Shown here: in pieces, positions 11,187 to 21,682 of the stretch | Position numbering within the stretch: position 1 is the first letter of the stretch | How the letters are laid out: the number at the start of each line of letters is the position of its first letter | Assembly: GCF_002127325.2 (NCBI RefSeq) | Contig: NC_035448.2 | Location: 59,759,577 to 59,823,576, forward strand | Direction of reading: 5' to 3' | DNA length: 64,000 nt | Source: Helianthus annuus | Lineage: Eukaryota; Streptophyta; Magnoliopsida; Asterales; Asteraceae | Notes under the pieces: generated by a model | Told to the model about the DNA's origin: nothing | Seen by the model: only the letters and a program-made list of their open reading frames with translations | Databases searched by the model: none | Translations under genes and position numbers: made by a program

Positions 11187-13515
11187 TGTCACACCCCCAA
11201 AATCCACCTGCGGAGTATCACCGCTTGGGAGCGTGACTGACCAGGATCAAGCCATCAATCATATTGAACATAGCATAATATAAATAAAGTAATTCGTAAA
11301 ACCCCATTCAATACAATTGACGTTTCAAAACAATCATAGTATCAGTAGCGGAAGCATAAGTAAATAACCCAAGTAAACCATAAGTTCAATTATTCGAATT
11401 GTTTAAACATAGCGTTCTTAACCCACTGCCCACAACGTCCCGCTCCTCCAGTGCAAGCTCCATAAGTACCTAAGGTCCTGCAAGGCATGCAGCAGATAGT
11501 CAACAAACTAGTTGAGCGAGTTCACAGTTTATAGTTTAGTTTGGGTAATTGTGCGTTTGTTCAATTAAGTTTCGTATCGTATCAGTTCCATCGCGGCCTC
11601 ACAGGCATGTGTGCGAAGATTAGGTTCGTTAGTTCGCGACCGTAGTCTTTACCGACCAGGGTGTGTGCGAAGGCAATGTATCAGTTCGTTCGCGACCATA
11701 GTCCTTACCGACCAGGGTGTGTGCGAAGGCAGTTGAGTAGTTCGTAAGCATCAACAGTTTAGTCGTTCGTTACAGTATCAAAGTATGCACAAGTAATCAT
11801 CCAACCCATTCCCACCCTGGGAACCCATGCCTTGGCTGTGTGAACTCACCTTGGTTTGCTCGGTATGCTAGGTTATGCACTCACAAGTAATTTATTCACG
11901 TCCTATCGTATGCACGTATAACAAATCAGTTCATGTTCATAACGATACGCATGCAATTTAATGTTCACATAACAGTCAGTTTGCATATCGACACAACACG
12001 TATTATTTCACAGTAGCACATCAGCTATCATTCGATTCATGGTCATCTTTCGACACATTAGAGATCTTTCGACTAACAGGTACCATAGCTATCTTTCGAA
12101 CAGAATGTTATGTTTCGAACTTAATGTTATCATTCGGTCATTTCTATCCTTCGGTCAACACTATGTTTCGAACATCTAGTATCTTTCGGTATCTTACGGT
12201 TACTACCATGTTTTCGAGTAACTGATATCTTTCGATGGATATCAGTTACGTTACAAGTTTCCAAGTTTTGCTGTGATTATCAATTATCAGTTTCCAACTA
12301 ACATTCCGTAATATCAGCAAATAGATCAAACAGTTTCGGAAACAGATCAATTAACATAATTTCCAACTTTTAGTTTAGCATGCAATCGATCAAACAGTCA
12401 ATTATCCATCGGTTTTCTCATGAACCCTAATCAAATCAAAGCATGATCAATATTCAAACATTTGAGCATATAACGGCCGATCACGGGTTGTTCGGTTTTA
12501 GCTCTAAGCCGTGCAATCCGACTGTGTATTTACCAACCATCATGAACCCTATGACTCGCTTATCAATTACGACATAATCAATTACATTTATTCGAAACCC
12601 TAGATCATCATACAACAAGTCCGGTTATATGGTGGCCGATTAACTAACCTGTTCGGCCGATTACAAAACTAACCGATACACAATAACATCTTAACAATCA
12701 TTCAAATCAGTTCGATTAAACACATAACATACTCGGTTAATCACAGGCACATATAACATCATTAAACTACTAAGACACGATATCCGGCCGGTTAACACAC
12801 CAACTAACATAAAACTTCAAGCAGTCCGATAATCAATTTATCAAGCAATTCGATATCAAGCACTAACCGATAAAAGGGAAACAAGGATGATCCGATCAAG
12901 AAGGCGGTCTCCGGTTGCTTTGCCGTCCGGTTTGAACGAAAGAGCGAGAGAGGGAGAGATGGCCGTCTAGGGTTTGTAAAAAAAATGACTGCCAACTACA
13001 TGCATTCACGTCTAAATACTTATCACAGTTATGGGCCAAGCCCATAGAAAGACTGGGCCGAAAGATGTCGAAGGATTCCTTCATGGCCCGAATGATATGT
13101 TTCGAGACTTATCAATCCGAAGGATGATCTTCTGGATCGAAGGATGTGTTTCGTCATCCTTCGATTCATGCACCATGTTTCGTGGACATCCTTCGAAGGT
13201 TGCTTGTGTAATGTAATGTGTTTCATGCTAACTAGTTTACAAGTTTCACAATGTAGCAAACAACTATGCACGATCAAACAATCAAAACGTATATATATTT
13301 TCATTAACACACAACTCGTATAATTCAAGTCCACAATCCAACAACTAAGCAGTCAAAGTCAAAGTCAACGCGCATTAAATGCGAAAGTGAAAGTCAAAAA
13401 CTCGAGTTGTCACATTATCCCCAACTTAAAAGAAATTTCGTCCCGAAATTTGATACGCACTTACTGAGGAAGCTAGGTAAGTTACATCGTTCACTGATTT
13501 TCCTGGGGTGTCACA
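11187..13515 (-). repeat. Gy2 5' LTR (2,329 bp)
   Basis: Offset by exactly 5,976 bp from the 3' LTR over its whole length. In the minus orientation this copy would drive transcription. Its lower edge joins gag-coding sequence directly, without an ordinary leader. Confidence 0.95.
12967..13059 (-). promoter_or_regulatory. Promoter-like block in Gy2 5' LTR: Site II elements and telo-box
   Basis: On the minus strand, in order: GGCCCA (13059-13054), a palindrome TATGGGCTTGGCCCATA (13046-13030), a weak TATA-like AGTATTTAGA, and AAACCCTAG (12975-12967). Site II (TGGGCY) plus telo-box (AAACCCTA) is the known arrangement in promoters of plant ribosomal-protein and cell-cycle genes. The same block lies at 6991-7083 in the 3' LTR. 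Confidence 0.55.
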
Positions 13516-13520
13516 GTGAG
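13516..13520. repeat. Target site duplication of Gy2, right
   Basis: GTGAG, second copy of the 5-bp duplication. Confidence 0.95.
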
Positions 13521-13909
13521 TGAGCAGGTGACTCCCCAGCGGGAGCATCTGCGAGCGACAAAAGATCACCAGCAGCTAGAAGGGCCTCGCCCTGAACATC
13601 ATCCTTTAGGGGCTCGTCATCAAACAAATCGACGTCGTCATCAGCGTCGGCGTCGAGAAGTATATCGTAAGCAGGATAAATGGCCAAAGGTATGGGAGCA
13701 GGGATCTCCACAAGCGGTAGGTCCCCGGCCAAAGGGCCATCAGCGAGCTCGGCGGCAGCACCGGGTAGCGAGAAGAGCTGGAAATCATCCTTATCCGTGC
13801 TGGTGGTATCCGAAGTGTGCACCTCACTTTCTGTCATAATCTCATCGTTCGACACGATTTCTAAAGGATCCAAGGCGTCCGTCACTTCAGTATCTAAAGA
13901 GGAGGCCAT
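13521..13909 (-). pseudogene. Gy1 copy A acidic N-terminal gag-extension ORF, 5' part
   Basis: Start ATG at 13909-13907 (residues MASSLDTEVTDALDPL). The product is very acidic with many Asp, Ala and Pro and a DADADDDVDLFDDEP stretch. From memory, ORFs with this start precede or extend gag in Tekay-type gypsy elements of Asteraceae. The frame is cut at 13515 by insertion of Gy2; its continuation is at 4591-5205. A longer in-frame start at 13954 adds a hydrophobic leader but is preceded by a CA repeat and seems less likely. Function is not known; by its position it may form the N-terminal part of the capsid precursor. Confidence 0.6.
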
Positions 13910-14007
13910 GCCGTCTTGTAACACAAACACACACACACATGCACAAATAATCAATCACATAGTCAAATAAACACATTAGTCACCCGTTAAGCATTCAAAT
14001 AATTCTC

Positions 14008-14337
14008 CTAGTCCCACTAGCCTCCCAGTCTCCTAGACTGATACTCCTAGTCCCACTAGCCAAATTCTCCCAGCCTCTAAGACTGCTCTATCATCTACCT
14101 CGACCTCTTAGATCGAGCCTCGGCCTCCAAGACCGAGCCTCAGCCTCCAAGACTGAGCCTGCTCTTCCTAGTCTCACTAACCATCTACCTCGATCTCTTA
14201 GATCGAGCCTCGGCCTCCAAGACCGAGCCTCAACCTCCAAGACTGAGCCTACTCTTCCTAGTCTTACTAGCCATCTACCTCGATCTCTTAGATCGAGCCT
14301 CGGCCTCCAAGACCGAGCCTCAGCCTCCAAGATTGAG
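14008..14337 (-). ncRNA. Stem-loop array in the Gy1 copy A leader
   Basis: The stretch between primer site and acidic ORF is three units of 90 bp (14092, 14182, 14272) preceded by a looser part. It is made of about 15 short hairpins of 13-19 nt with 3-nt loops, for example 14026-14040, 14189-14207, 14209-14227 and 14258-14270. Stem sequences differ between hairpins but stay paired (CGAUCU/AGAUCG, CGGUCU/AGGCCG, CAGUCU/AGGCUG). The imperfect pairs are C-A on the plus strand but G-U wobbles on the minus strand, the transcribed strand of the element. This points to an RNA-level structure in the leader. Its role (packaging, dimerisation, translation control) is unknown. Confidence 0.7.
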
Positions 14338-14486
14338 CCTAAAATAAAATAAATAAAATGTGCTCAACATTTATTTGTAAAATCGTTTTGGATCTGGACT
14401 TAGGTGGTATGCAGTAAAAATGTTTTCGTGAGAGCCCTAGTGATCATAGTCTAGACTCGAGAAGGAATCCTAGTTCGCTATGATCA

Positions 14487-14500
14487 GAGCTCTGATACCA
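14487..14500 (-). other. Primer binding site, Gy1 copy A
   Basis: Reads TGGTATCAGAGCTC on the minus strand, complementary to the 3' end of plant initiator Met tRNA. It lies 3 bases (AGC on the plus strand) inside the LTR edge. Confidence 0.92.
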
Positions 14501-14503
14501 AGC

Positions 14504-17500
14504 TGTCACACCCTGGCTTTGCGGAAGCGTGGTTTATTTGGTGTGACTTCTTAATACCATAGCTTAATCATAACAAAGCTATATGAAAGTAAAACCATGC
14601 AAGATCATCCATTTAATTAAATTTGAAAAGTAAGGAACCACAACATTGCCTTAACGGAAATTACATCCTAACAACATAAACAGTGTTCAAAAGACACGAA
14701 ACCAACAAGAAGTAAACACAGTTTAAGAACTGTGACTCGTCCAGGAAAAAGTCACATCCCTTAAACTCGGATGATCTCGAAACTAGTGCAGCGGAAAAAA
14801 CGTGTCATACCGCGCCAGATCCTTTAATTCCCTGAAATACATGTAAGTTGAAAAATCAACAATAATGTTGAGCGAGTTCATGTGTAGTGAGTAAATAAAC
14901 CTTTGTAAGTATAGAATCCTGGTATGTAGCAAATAAGGAAAAAGAGATCACCAATGGTTTGCAAGGCCATTGATATGTGTGAAGTGCAAGTAGGAAGACT
15001 CAAACCTAGCAGATTTTGCGATGGGTACAAAGTCACCACCTGGTCCATTAGGCGGGCTCAGGGGTTGGGCTCGCTACACCCAGATAGATCTACCTCTACT
15101 GTCCCTCGGTCCTACCTTGAGGATTAATGGCCTCAAGTTTCCGCCTACTCAATTCACATGATCTAAATAATAAACCTCCTTACGCTAACCATACCATGTA
15201 TAAAGTATTCGTAAACATTGTAACATGTATTTCACCCCCGCAGCTTAGAAAACTGAAAACAGTTAAGAGAAAAGGGGGACATGAACTCACAGCGGTGCGT
15301 CTCTACCAAGTATGTCTCCAAGTCAAGCAGTTGTGCAACGACCTACATGTACTAACTCTATTAGACGGACGGCCGTGCCTTAGCTTTATGGTTTAAGTTT
15401 TGGGAAGTAGTTAGACAACTATTTCGTGTTCACATTCTGTGCATACTAGGTAATTATTTTCCTTCCCAAGGATGGGGGATTTAATAAATGTGCGTTCGAA
15501 CTATATATTTAAGTCCCACTTAGAATATATCTTATTTCTAACTCCAAAATATAATTATTTTTCTAAAAAATATTATATTTTTATTTCACATAATTTTCCC
15601 AAAATAATACTTTAACAGAAATACGCGTTCATAATTATTTCCTTAAAATGCGTAAGTTACGTGTTAACGATCAAGTGGTAATAATAATTACCGGTGTAAC
15701 TTATATGTTTATCGTGAAAGCGCTTGTATTATTTTGGATTCTTTAACATTTGATAATATTATTTTTACCCTAAGATAATATTTAAGTATCTCACAAATAA
15801 TTGACAAGCAACGTTGTGAAAAACATATTTACTAAATATATTTATCACGTTTAAATTTTTGTGAAAATCCCACCTCCGATATTTTGTAAATAAAGTCGTG
15901 GCGAAACTTATATTTTGAAAACATGTCGAAAAGTATTTCTAACACTTATAGTGAAAATAATTCCAAGTGTTAGGTTTTTGGAAAAATTTCGCCAGAGTTT
16001 CCTCTGTAACTGGAGGTGGCCACGCTTTCAAGCGTATCATTTTCTTTTATAAATCAATCAACCATTTTTCTTATTTAACCAAAACAATATTCAACACAGC
16101 AAACTGGTTAATAAATATGTAAATCGCATAAATCACATGAACTTGTAGTTTTCTAAAATTATGAAGTAAATCCCATTACTTTTAGCGGATCTGTATATAA
16201 AGCAATCCGATCTCGTAAAAACCTTGCTTTTAAAGAAATCCTGTCTTTACATCTTCTTGTAAATTTTACAAAAATTGTTATTTTGTCGAAACTTTGTGCT
16301 ACACAAGTGTTTACACACTTGTGTGTTCTAAAAACCATTCTTGTTAACGTAAGATCCGTCTTTAGGAAAACATGATTTCTTTTATACTTGGTTCTTTGAA
16401 AATACCACTTGTAGATCCGTAGATCTACTAGTTTTAGACACTATTTTGTGAGTATAATCACTTTTACACAAGTTCATGATTCGTGTGTGGTAGAGTTTCA
16501 TCCTTTAACCCTTATTACTTCCAAAATAACCTTATGTCATGATCCATGATCATGACCAACCCGGGTTAAGTGATGATCCGAGCTACCACAACATAGATCG
16601 GGTCCAAATAACCACACAAATCAATTCCTACAAGATTTACACAACATATAAGCTTTTAACCATCTTTACTTGCATTTTTAGTAAACTTTAATGCATCAAC
16701 TTGTAAGATTACGAGTTTTAACCGTTACATATCCTTTTAACCACTTCAAAATAGTTCGAGTGTGTGATTTAAGTAACATACCACTAGCTCGAGGCTAGGA
16801 AAGAATCTAGACGCAAAACGGGTGGATAAAAGCAAGAGAGTGAGGTCCTTTAAGCTCCGAGTGCACCAATCCCCCTTATATGTGATCCTCGACGTTTGTA
16901 TGAACTTGGAATGTGATGAAGGAAATCGAAAATATGATGGATGGATATAGGGGATCTCGGCCGAAGCCTTTGAGAGAGAGAGGAGAGTGTTTGAGAGTGG
17001 AGTTGCGAATGTTATGATCATAAGTGCAAATGCTTGTTCTTATAGACATTCTTTATGTGCATTACCCAACGGATTACATGTCCTTTAGATACTAAACATA
17101 TAGATTAAAATAATAATTTAGAGGACAAGGTATGTCCCCCTTGTTGGGGACGGTTTAGTGGGGGGGGGGTCTAGTTCATTTCTAACCAATAGTTAGTTAA
17201 TAGTTAGGTTAGTTTAGTTAAGTTTAGGGATTAACCCGGTTAGTAGTGCGTTGTGCTTTATGGCGGGTGTTAGGGTATTCAGGGACCCTAACTGGCTCAG
17301 AAAAAGATAAATAATGTCAATGGCAATATTTCCATGTTCCGGGTATAGTCCGGTTGTTCGGTTGGATAGTAATCCGTTAAAGCGCTTAACAAAGCTTTAG
17401 AGTGTCGTTAATACCATTTTTTTTGTGACACAACTTATTCCTAACACTTTGGAAAGTTTCTAGTAATATTTTTCTCATGTTTTGGCACTTTATTTGTTAG

Positions 17501-17931
17501 CTAAAAGCTGAATTGTTAATTAAAGTGCTGAGGTTTGTGCTTACTGTACCTTTTAGGCACATCCAGTCATTGTAACTTATCCCTAGAGACGCAGTTCTAC
17601 AACCCTTGTATCCCTACACTCTCTACTAGTGTAGTACACTATCTCGGGCTCATACATGCCTTAGAGGCAGTACCTGCCTGGTGCTAACTATGACAGCACG
17701 TTCAATAGGTTATCCGTTCATTGTGCTACTGTGCTTTTGGTGCATCAAGGTTGTCACTAAGGTGTTGTAAGCAGAACAGGGAGTGACAGCAAGTAAAGTA
17801 TGATATAAGTAAGTACATGTATCATCAGTCAAGTAGTAGTTTATTCATAATTTCAAGTGAGCACAGTAATTAAGCAGAAATCAAATATTAATTAAGTCAT
17901 ACGGAAACCTGATTTAGCGAGGGTTGTCACA
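14504..17931 (-). repeat. Gy1 middle LTR, shared by copies A and B (3,428 bp)
   Basis: On the minus strand it starts TGTGACAACCC and ends GGGTGTGACA, giving the inverted TGTGACA termini of this group. Its lower edge is followed after 3 bases by a Met-tRNA primer site and its upper edge by a G-rich polypurine tract. It is very AT-rich in the middle and differs from the outer LTR (24680-28110) at roughly 1 percent of positions by eye. It contains short inverted repeats such as the one around 16312-16335 and a homopolymer G run near 17160. ORFs inside it are not conserved genes, except possibly the 91-codon frame listed separately. Confidence 0.88.
16746..17021 (-). CDS. 91-codon ORF inside the Gy1 LTR (copy at 26925-27200)
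   Basis: The frame begins MIITFATPLSNTLLSLSKAS, about 30 bases downstream of TCTATAAGAAC, a possible TATA box on the minus strand, so it could lie in the transcribed leader. It runs through G|GTATGT (near 16785), a strong plant 5' splice-site match, so only the part before that may be exonic. The second LTR keeps the frame open with a few amino-acid changes. No domain recognised; may be non-functional. Confidence 0.25.
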   Translation of the reverse strand: MIITFATPLSNTLLSLSKASAEIPYIHPSYFRFPSSHSKFIQTSRITYKGDWCTRSLKDLTLLLLSTRFASRFFPSLELVVCYLNHTLELF

Positions 17932-17944
17932 TTCTCCCCCCGTT
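17932..17944 (-). other. Polypurine tract, Gy1 copy B
   Basis: Minus strand AACGGGGGGAGAA directly abuts the LTR start TGTGACAACCC. It primes plus-strand DNA synthesis. Its presence here proves that the middle LTR is the 3' LTR of copy B. Confidence 0.88.
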
Positions 17945-18428
17945 AAAGAAATTTCGTCCTCGAAATTTCTACTACCTTAACTCCTTTTGGTCACGTCACA
18001 CAAGTATAACATCGAGGTAGATAGTTATCAAACCGCATCAAAGCTTACTCACACTTGGTGGTTCCAAGAATGTTTAACAATCCACACCCTAGTGTTAAGG
18101 AGGTGGGTGCTCTTAGCAGTTGATGTCAGAAGTACCAAACGTACTTTACGTATAGCCTAAAGCATTCCAGCTAGCAGGGGTCCGCAAGAGAGGAGTTTTC
18201 GACCAATAAAATCCCCAAATGACCGATCGCAGTCTCCCAACGGGTCTTCACGAAATATAGCACCCTCTAAAAGAATTCAGAAATTATCAACTCAAATGAT
18301 ATGGTGAAGTGATCTGTCAACTCCCAAGTAGACAAGTGGCAAGGTTCAGTGTGTTTGAACCTTTTGAACTGTGAGGATACACCGAATGAATACAGACGAA
18401 CCTGGTGTATCCTTGCTTTTATTTGTAG
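17945..18428. other. Gy1 copy B segment next to the polypurine tract
   Basis: Begins with the small inverted repeat GAAATTTCGTCCTCGAAATTTC that is common just before the tract in this lineage. No integrase or chromodomain sequence is seen, unlike Gy2 and Gy3. Confidence 0.5.
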
Positions 18429-18656
18429 TTGCATCAGGAATATGTAAATGACAAGTCAACAAAAGTTTATGTATTTTGCGTGGAACGGTTGGCCATGATT
18501 AGCAAAAGCTACAAGTTTGTAATGACACCACAAGATATCGTAATGACAAGATTCGAAATAGTGGTGACTGAACACAATCACCGAGTTTGGAACCAGATGA
18601 AAGTGTACCGAAACAAGCCGGAAGACGAAACTAAGTACAGCAAGGCGTTTGATTGA
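18429..18656 (+). CDS. Antisense ORF near the 3' end of Gy1 copy B, unknown
   Basis: A 75-codon frame opposite to the element's gag, starting MHQEYVNDKSTKVYVF and ending KYSKAFD. The same frame is open in copy A from position 1 to 162 with only a few replacements, but its start lies outside the window. No domain is recognised. Antisense ORFs near the 3' LTR are known from the Tat/Grande gypsy group, but nothing links this ORF to those proteins. It may be chance. Confidence 0.25.
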   Translation: MHQEYVNDKSTKVYVFCVERLAMISKSYKFVMTPQDIVMTRFEIVVTEHNHRVWNQMKVYRNKPEDETKYSKAFD

Positions 18657-19729
18657 TAACGAGGGAATCGTTAGCGGGGGGGGGGGGGGGGTACCCATGA
18701 TATAAAATGAATTTATGTACTTTTTGACCCAGCACGCAAGTGTGTCGAGGGTGATTTAGTTGTGATAAAGAAGACGGATTTAGGGCAAGTTGTCAAATAA
18801 TCAATTAAATCCGTGTACGAAGTGAGTAGTCAGATAAGCGCAAGCTTCAGTTCTGTGAAAGTATCACTGTAAGGTATAGAAATCTATCAACGATTTAGTG
18901 GAGTCATAGACCAAACAAGTCTACTACGATCCGAAACAAAAGAATCTGTGCCAAAGTATTAGAATATGATGCTCTCAATGCATCATATAGCGTCTCAATT
19001 TAAACATGTGAACTGGATAAGTTCAAGCAGTTGAACCTAGTTTCAACGTAACCAAACAGTAAACGTACATATTGACAAGGAAATCTTGACATGATAGCAA
19101 ACATGTAACTTGAAAGAAGGTAGTTTCAACAAGTGTGTTGACTTGATATCAGAAGAGTCAACAACGGCAAACATGTAGGTCATTCGAATCACAACTAGTA
19201 ATTAGATTTCACAACGTAATGTTTGAACATTCATGAAGTGTTTATTCGAAATGAAACCACATGCGTAGCAAATGGTGCATGGGTTATGAAGTGATGCATT
19301 CTTACTAAAACGAAGAAGTGACCAAATATATGAAGCAAACGTGCATTCGCTCTCAGCGAAGGAAAACAACGCGATGCAACTACTTGAGGGGAGCAGAAAT
19401 GCAAATTTCTACTTGTTAGATGTGAAGGTGAAGACTTCAACGGAAGAAAATTTAAGTACTTTCGGGTTTGTTAACTACAATGACAAGTTTGTCAAGTTAA
19501 TGATGTTTGATTGAGTTGACAGATATGGTTCCTAGATGTAAGGCTTCTAGTCTTTCTGCATTCCGCACCTCGTGTGGATCTGGTTTATACATTGTGTAGG
19601 AAGCAGTATTTTGTTTATGTTTAAGCACGATCATTGTCCCACAATTTCATCCTGGTATATTCCCTGAATTTCTCTGCTGACGATGTTTGATCGTCGATCA
19701 GTCGTATAGTAGTAGTTGGATCATCATAG
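18657..19729. other. Gy1 copy B 3' region without recognisable gene
   Basis: Counterpart of 163-1229. It has a run of 16 G near 18675-18690 where copy A has a mixed G/T run, a slippage-prone site. Nothing else recognised. Confidence 0.5.
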
Positions 19730-20405
19730 TCAGTTGTGTAAGAAGTTCATTAGTCTTCAGCAAAAGCCACCGACTCTGGTATGTTAGCCCGTTCGGCTCC
19801 TGATCATTTGGAAGTTACTCGTCCTTTCTTTTGGCGAGCAGAACTGCGGTTATCCAAAACAAAAGTTTTGGTCTGTTATCTTCCTTCTCTATCAACCATT
19901 GAGGTTACACCGTCAATCCTTGCATCTCCGAAGGTGTAGGTCGCTCGAGGTGCCTTGGGCTACAGGCACGTGGCCCAGAAATCAGATTGATGCAAAAAAT
20001 TCGACTTGTCGTCGAGGAGATTAATCTGGCAAGTCTTCGAGGAAGACTTCAGGGTATACTCCGATCACGGGGGTATCGTTAAGTTTTAGTTCTTCGAATC
20101 CCTTGTCCCCGACATGAGCCAGGAAGCAACACATCCTTCCCACAACAACTTTCATGCCATATGTAATTCGTGATCGGTGGTGGCGTATCCTGCTTCGTGT
20201 GTCACAATCATTCCTTCATCCGTCCTCGAGGTGCGGATATCAACCTCTGCTCGATCGTTTGCCAACTAATACCTCCATTTACCACGTTGAAGCTTCCCAA
20301 CTCAACTGGCATTAGATCTAGCGTAAACTTACGCCCTCCGGGTTCTATTGTGCCGATTCCAGTTACTGCATTGGCTTCCACTAGCTTCCCCTAAGCTAGC
20401 TCTAA
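19730..20405 (-). pseudogene. Gy1 copy B decayed protease and N-terminal RT stub
   Basis: Counterpart of 1230-1900, with the same readable pieces and nearly the same breaks plus an 8-base difference near 20274. The common decay shows that the pol stub was already dead in the parent of both copies. Confidence 0.5.
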
Positions 20406-20522
20406 TGGGTACTGGAATAACTACTCACTTGCTACTTAAACCAATTATACTCTCAAACTCTAGAAGTGTGAATCGTACAATTTGTTACAGTATCAAGTAG
20501 TACAGACGCATAACGTTGGGTA

Positions 20523-21682
20523 CTATGGAACGTACCGATTTCCATGCTTGAATCCCTGGCGTGTCTCCCTAGCTTCGGTGGGGGAGCTTTCATCCGTGTG
20601 CCTGATTGTTTTTAGGGCAATATTTTCTGAAATGCTTTTTGCTTCCACAGTTAAAACAACTTTGAGTACGTTTCTGTTTATCCCTCGTCCTACTTTGATA
20701 ATTACTATTGTCGTTGTCCTCTTCTTGATCCTCACTACCGTCTTGGTCCCCATTACTATGTTCAGCATTTTGCCACATGTCCCACCTTGCCACAGTTACC
20801 ACAATTTCCATATTTGCATCGCCCGACATGATAACGTAAACAATTGTCGCACTTAGGTAGGATACCCTTGTAATCCTTTCCCTTTTTGGCCTTCTTCTTG
20901 TTACTCACCTGAGTAACCATCTTAAAATTTGCGAGCTTCCTCTTGTTATCCCCAGATGCCTTTATAGCAGTCTCCTTTTTCTCCTCCGCAGTGGAAAACT
21001 CTCCTTGTCTAACTGCTTCTTCGGTGAGTGCTATGCTTATGTTGATAGCCTCGGTGATCGTTGACTGTTTTGATGCTGTTACCAGGCTTAGAATCTGAGG
21101 CGCCAATCCCCTTATGAACTGTTCAATTCTCTTAAACTCTGGTGTGCCCAGGAGTAAGGCAACTTGTCATAATTCGTTAAATCTCTGCACATACTCCGCT
21201 ATCTTGGGTCCTTCCATTTTCAAGTTCCACAGTTCTGTCTCCAATCTCTAGACTTCTGCCCTCGAGCAATATCTTTCACGCATCAGACTCTTCAGTTCGT
21301 CCCACGTCATAGCATACGCAGCGGTCTCGCCCATTGTTCGAATTTGATGGTTCCACCATGACAGAGCCTCATCCAACAACAGTCCAGTTATATACTTGAC
21401 TTGATGTTCGTGGTCACATTTGCTTAATCGTAAAACTGAATCTGTCTTTTCAACCCAGCGTACGAAGGCTAAGGCACCCCCGGTGCCGTCGAACTCTCGA
21501 GGTTTGTGGTCCAAGAACTGCTTGTAGGTGCAGCCGTTGGGGGGGTTATTTCCTGATGTACCTCCGCTGCAATCAGAGCGATGGGCCTCGTACCGTGCGA
21601 TGGCCTGAAAGAGGTGCTCTCGCATTTCCGCCTCTGTTGTAGGTAGAGGGTGGTTGACATTGATGATCCCTTGAGTCGACAT
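20523..21682 (-). pseudogene. gag: Gy1 copy B gag
   Basis: Same gag as copy A, starting at 21682. A CAG to TAG change ends the first open part at 21248, and a deletion near 20775 removes the end of the first zinc knuckle. The second knuckle is complete here, CFNCGSKKHFRKYC (around 20650-20610). The two copies are therefore broken at different places in gag, although they share older damage elsewhere. Confidence 0.73.

Larger units (their letters stand above)
5211..13515 (-). mobile_element. Gy2: Ty3/gypsy chromovirus (Tekay-like), nested in Gy1, internally defective
   Basis: 8,305 bp, bounded by two 2,329-bp LTRs and a perfect 5-bp TSD (GTGAG). The uninterrupted sequence of copy B at 23690-23710 confirms the target. 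Gene order on the minus strand is gag (truncated), protease, RT, RNase H, integrase, chromodomain. The internal region is only 3,647 bp: it starts inside gag, so the leader and most of gag are gone. Two stop codons and three frameshifts break pol. The LTRs look identical by eye over their whole length, which implies a very recent insertion of an already dead template. Confidence 0.93.

Noticed and set aside
13920..13942. CA microsatellite upstream of the acidic ORF
   Set aside because: Short and differs in length between copies; ordinary simple repeat.
14091..14330. 79-codon minus-strand ORF with repeated RSWRPRLDLR
   Set aside because: Translation of the 90-bp hairpin repeat; arises because the unit length is a multiple of three.
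15127..15396. 89-codon plus-strand ORF, identical at 25304-25573
   Set aside because: Lies inside the Gy1 LTR against the transcription direction; shared only because the LTRs are shared.
18673..18690. Homopolymer G run as a possible G-quadruplex regulator
   Set aside because: The other copy has a broken, shorter run; likely polymerase slippage or sequencing uncertainty.
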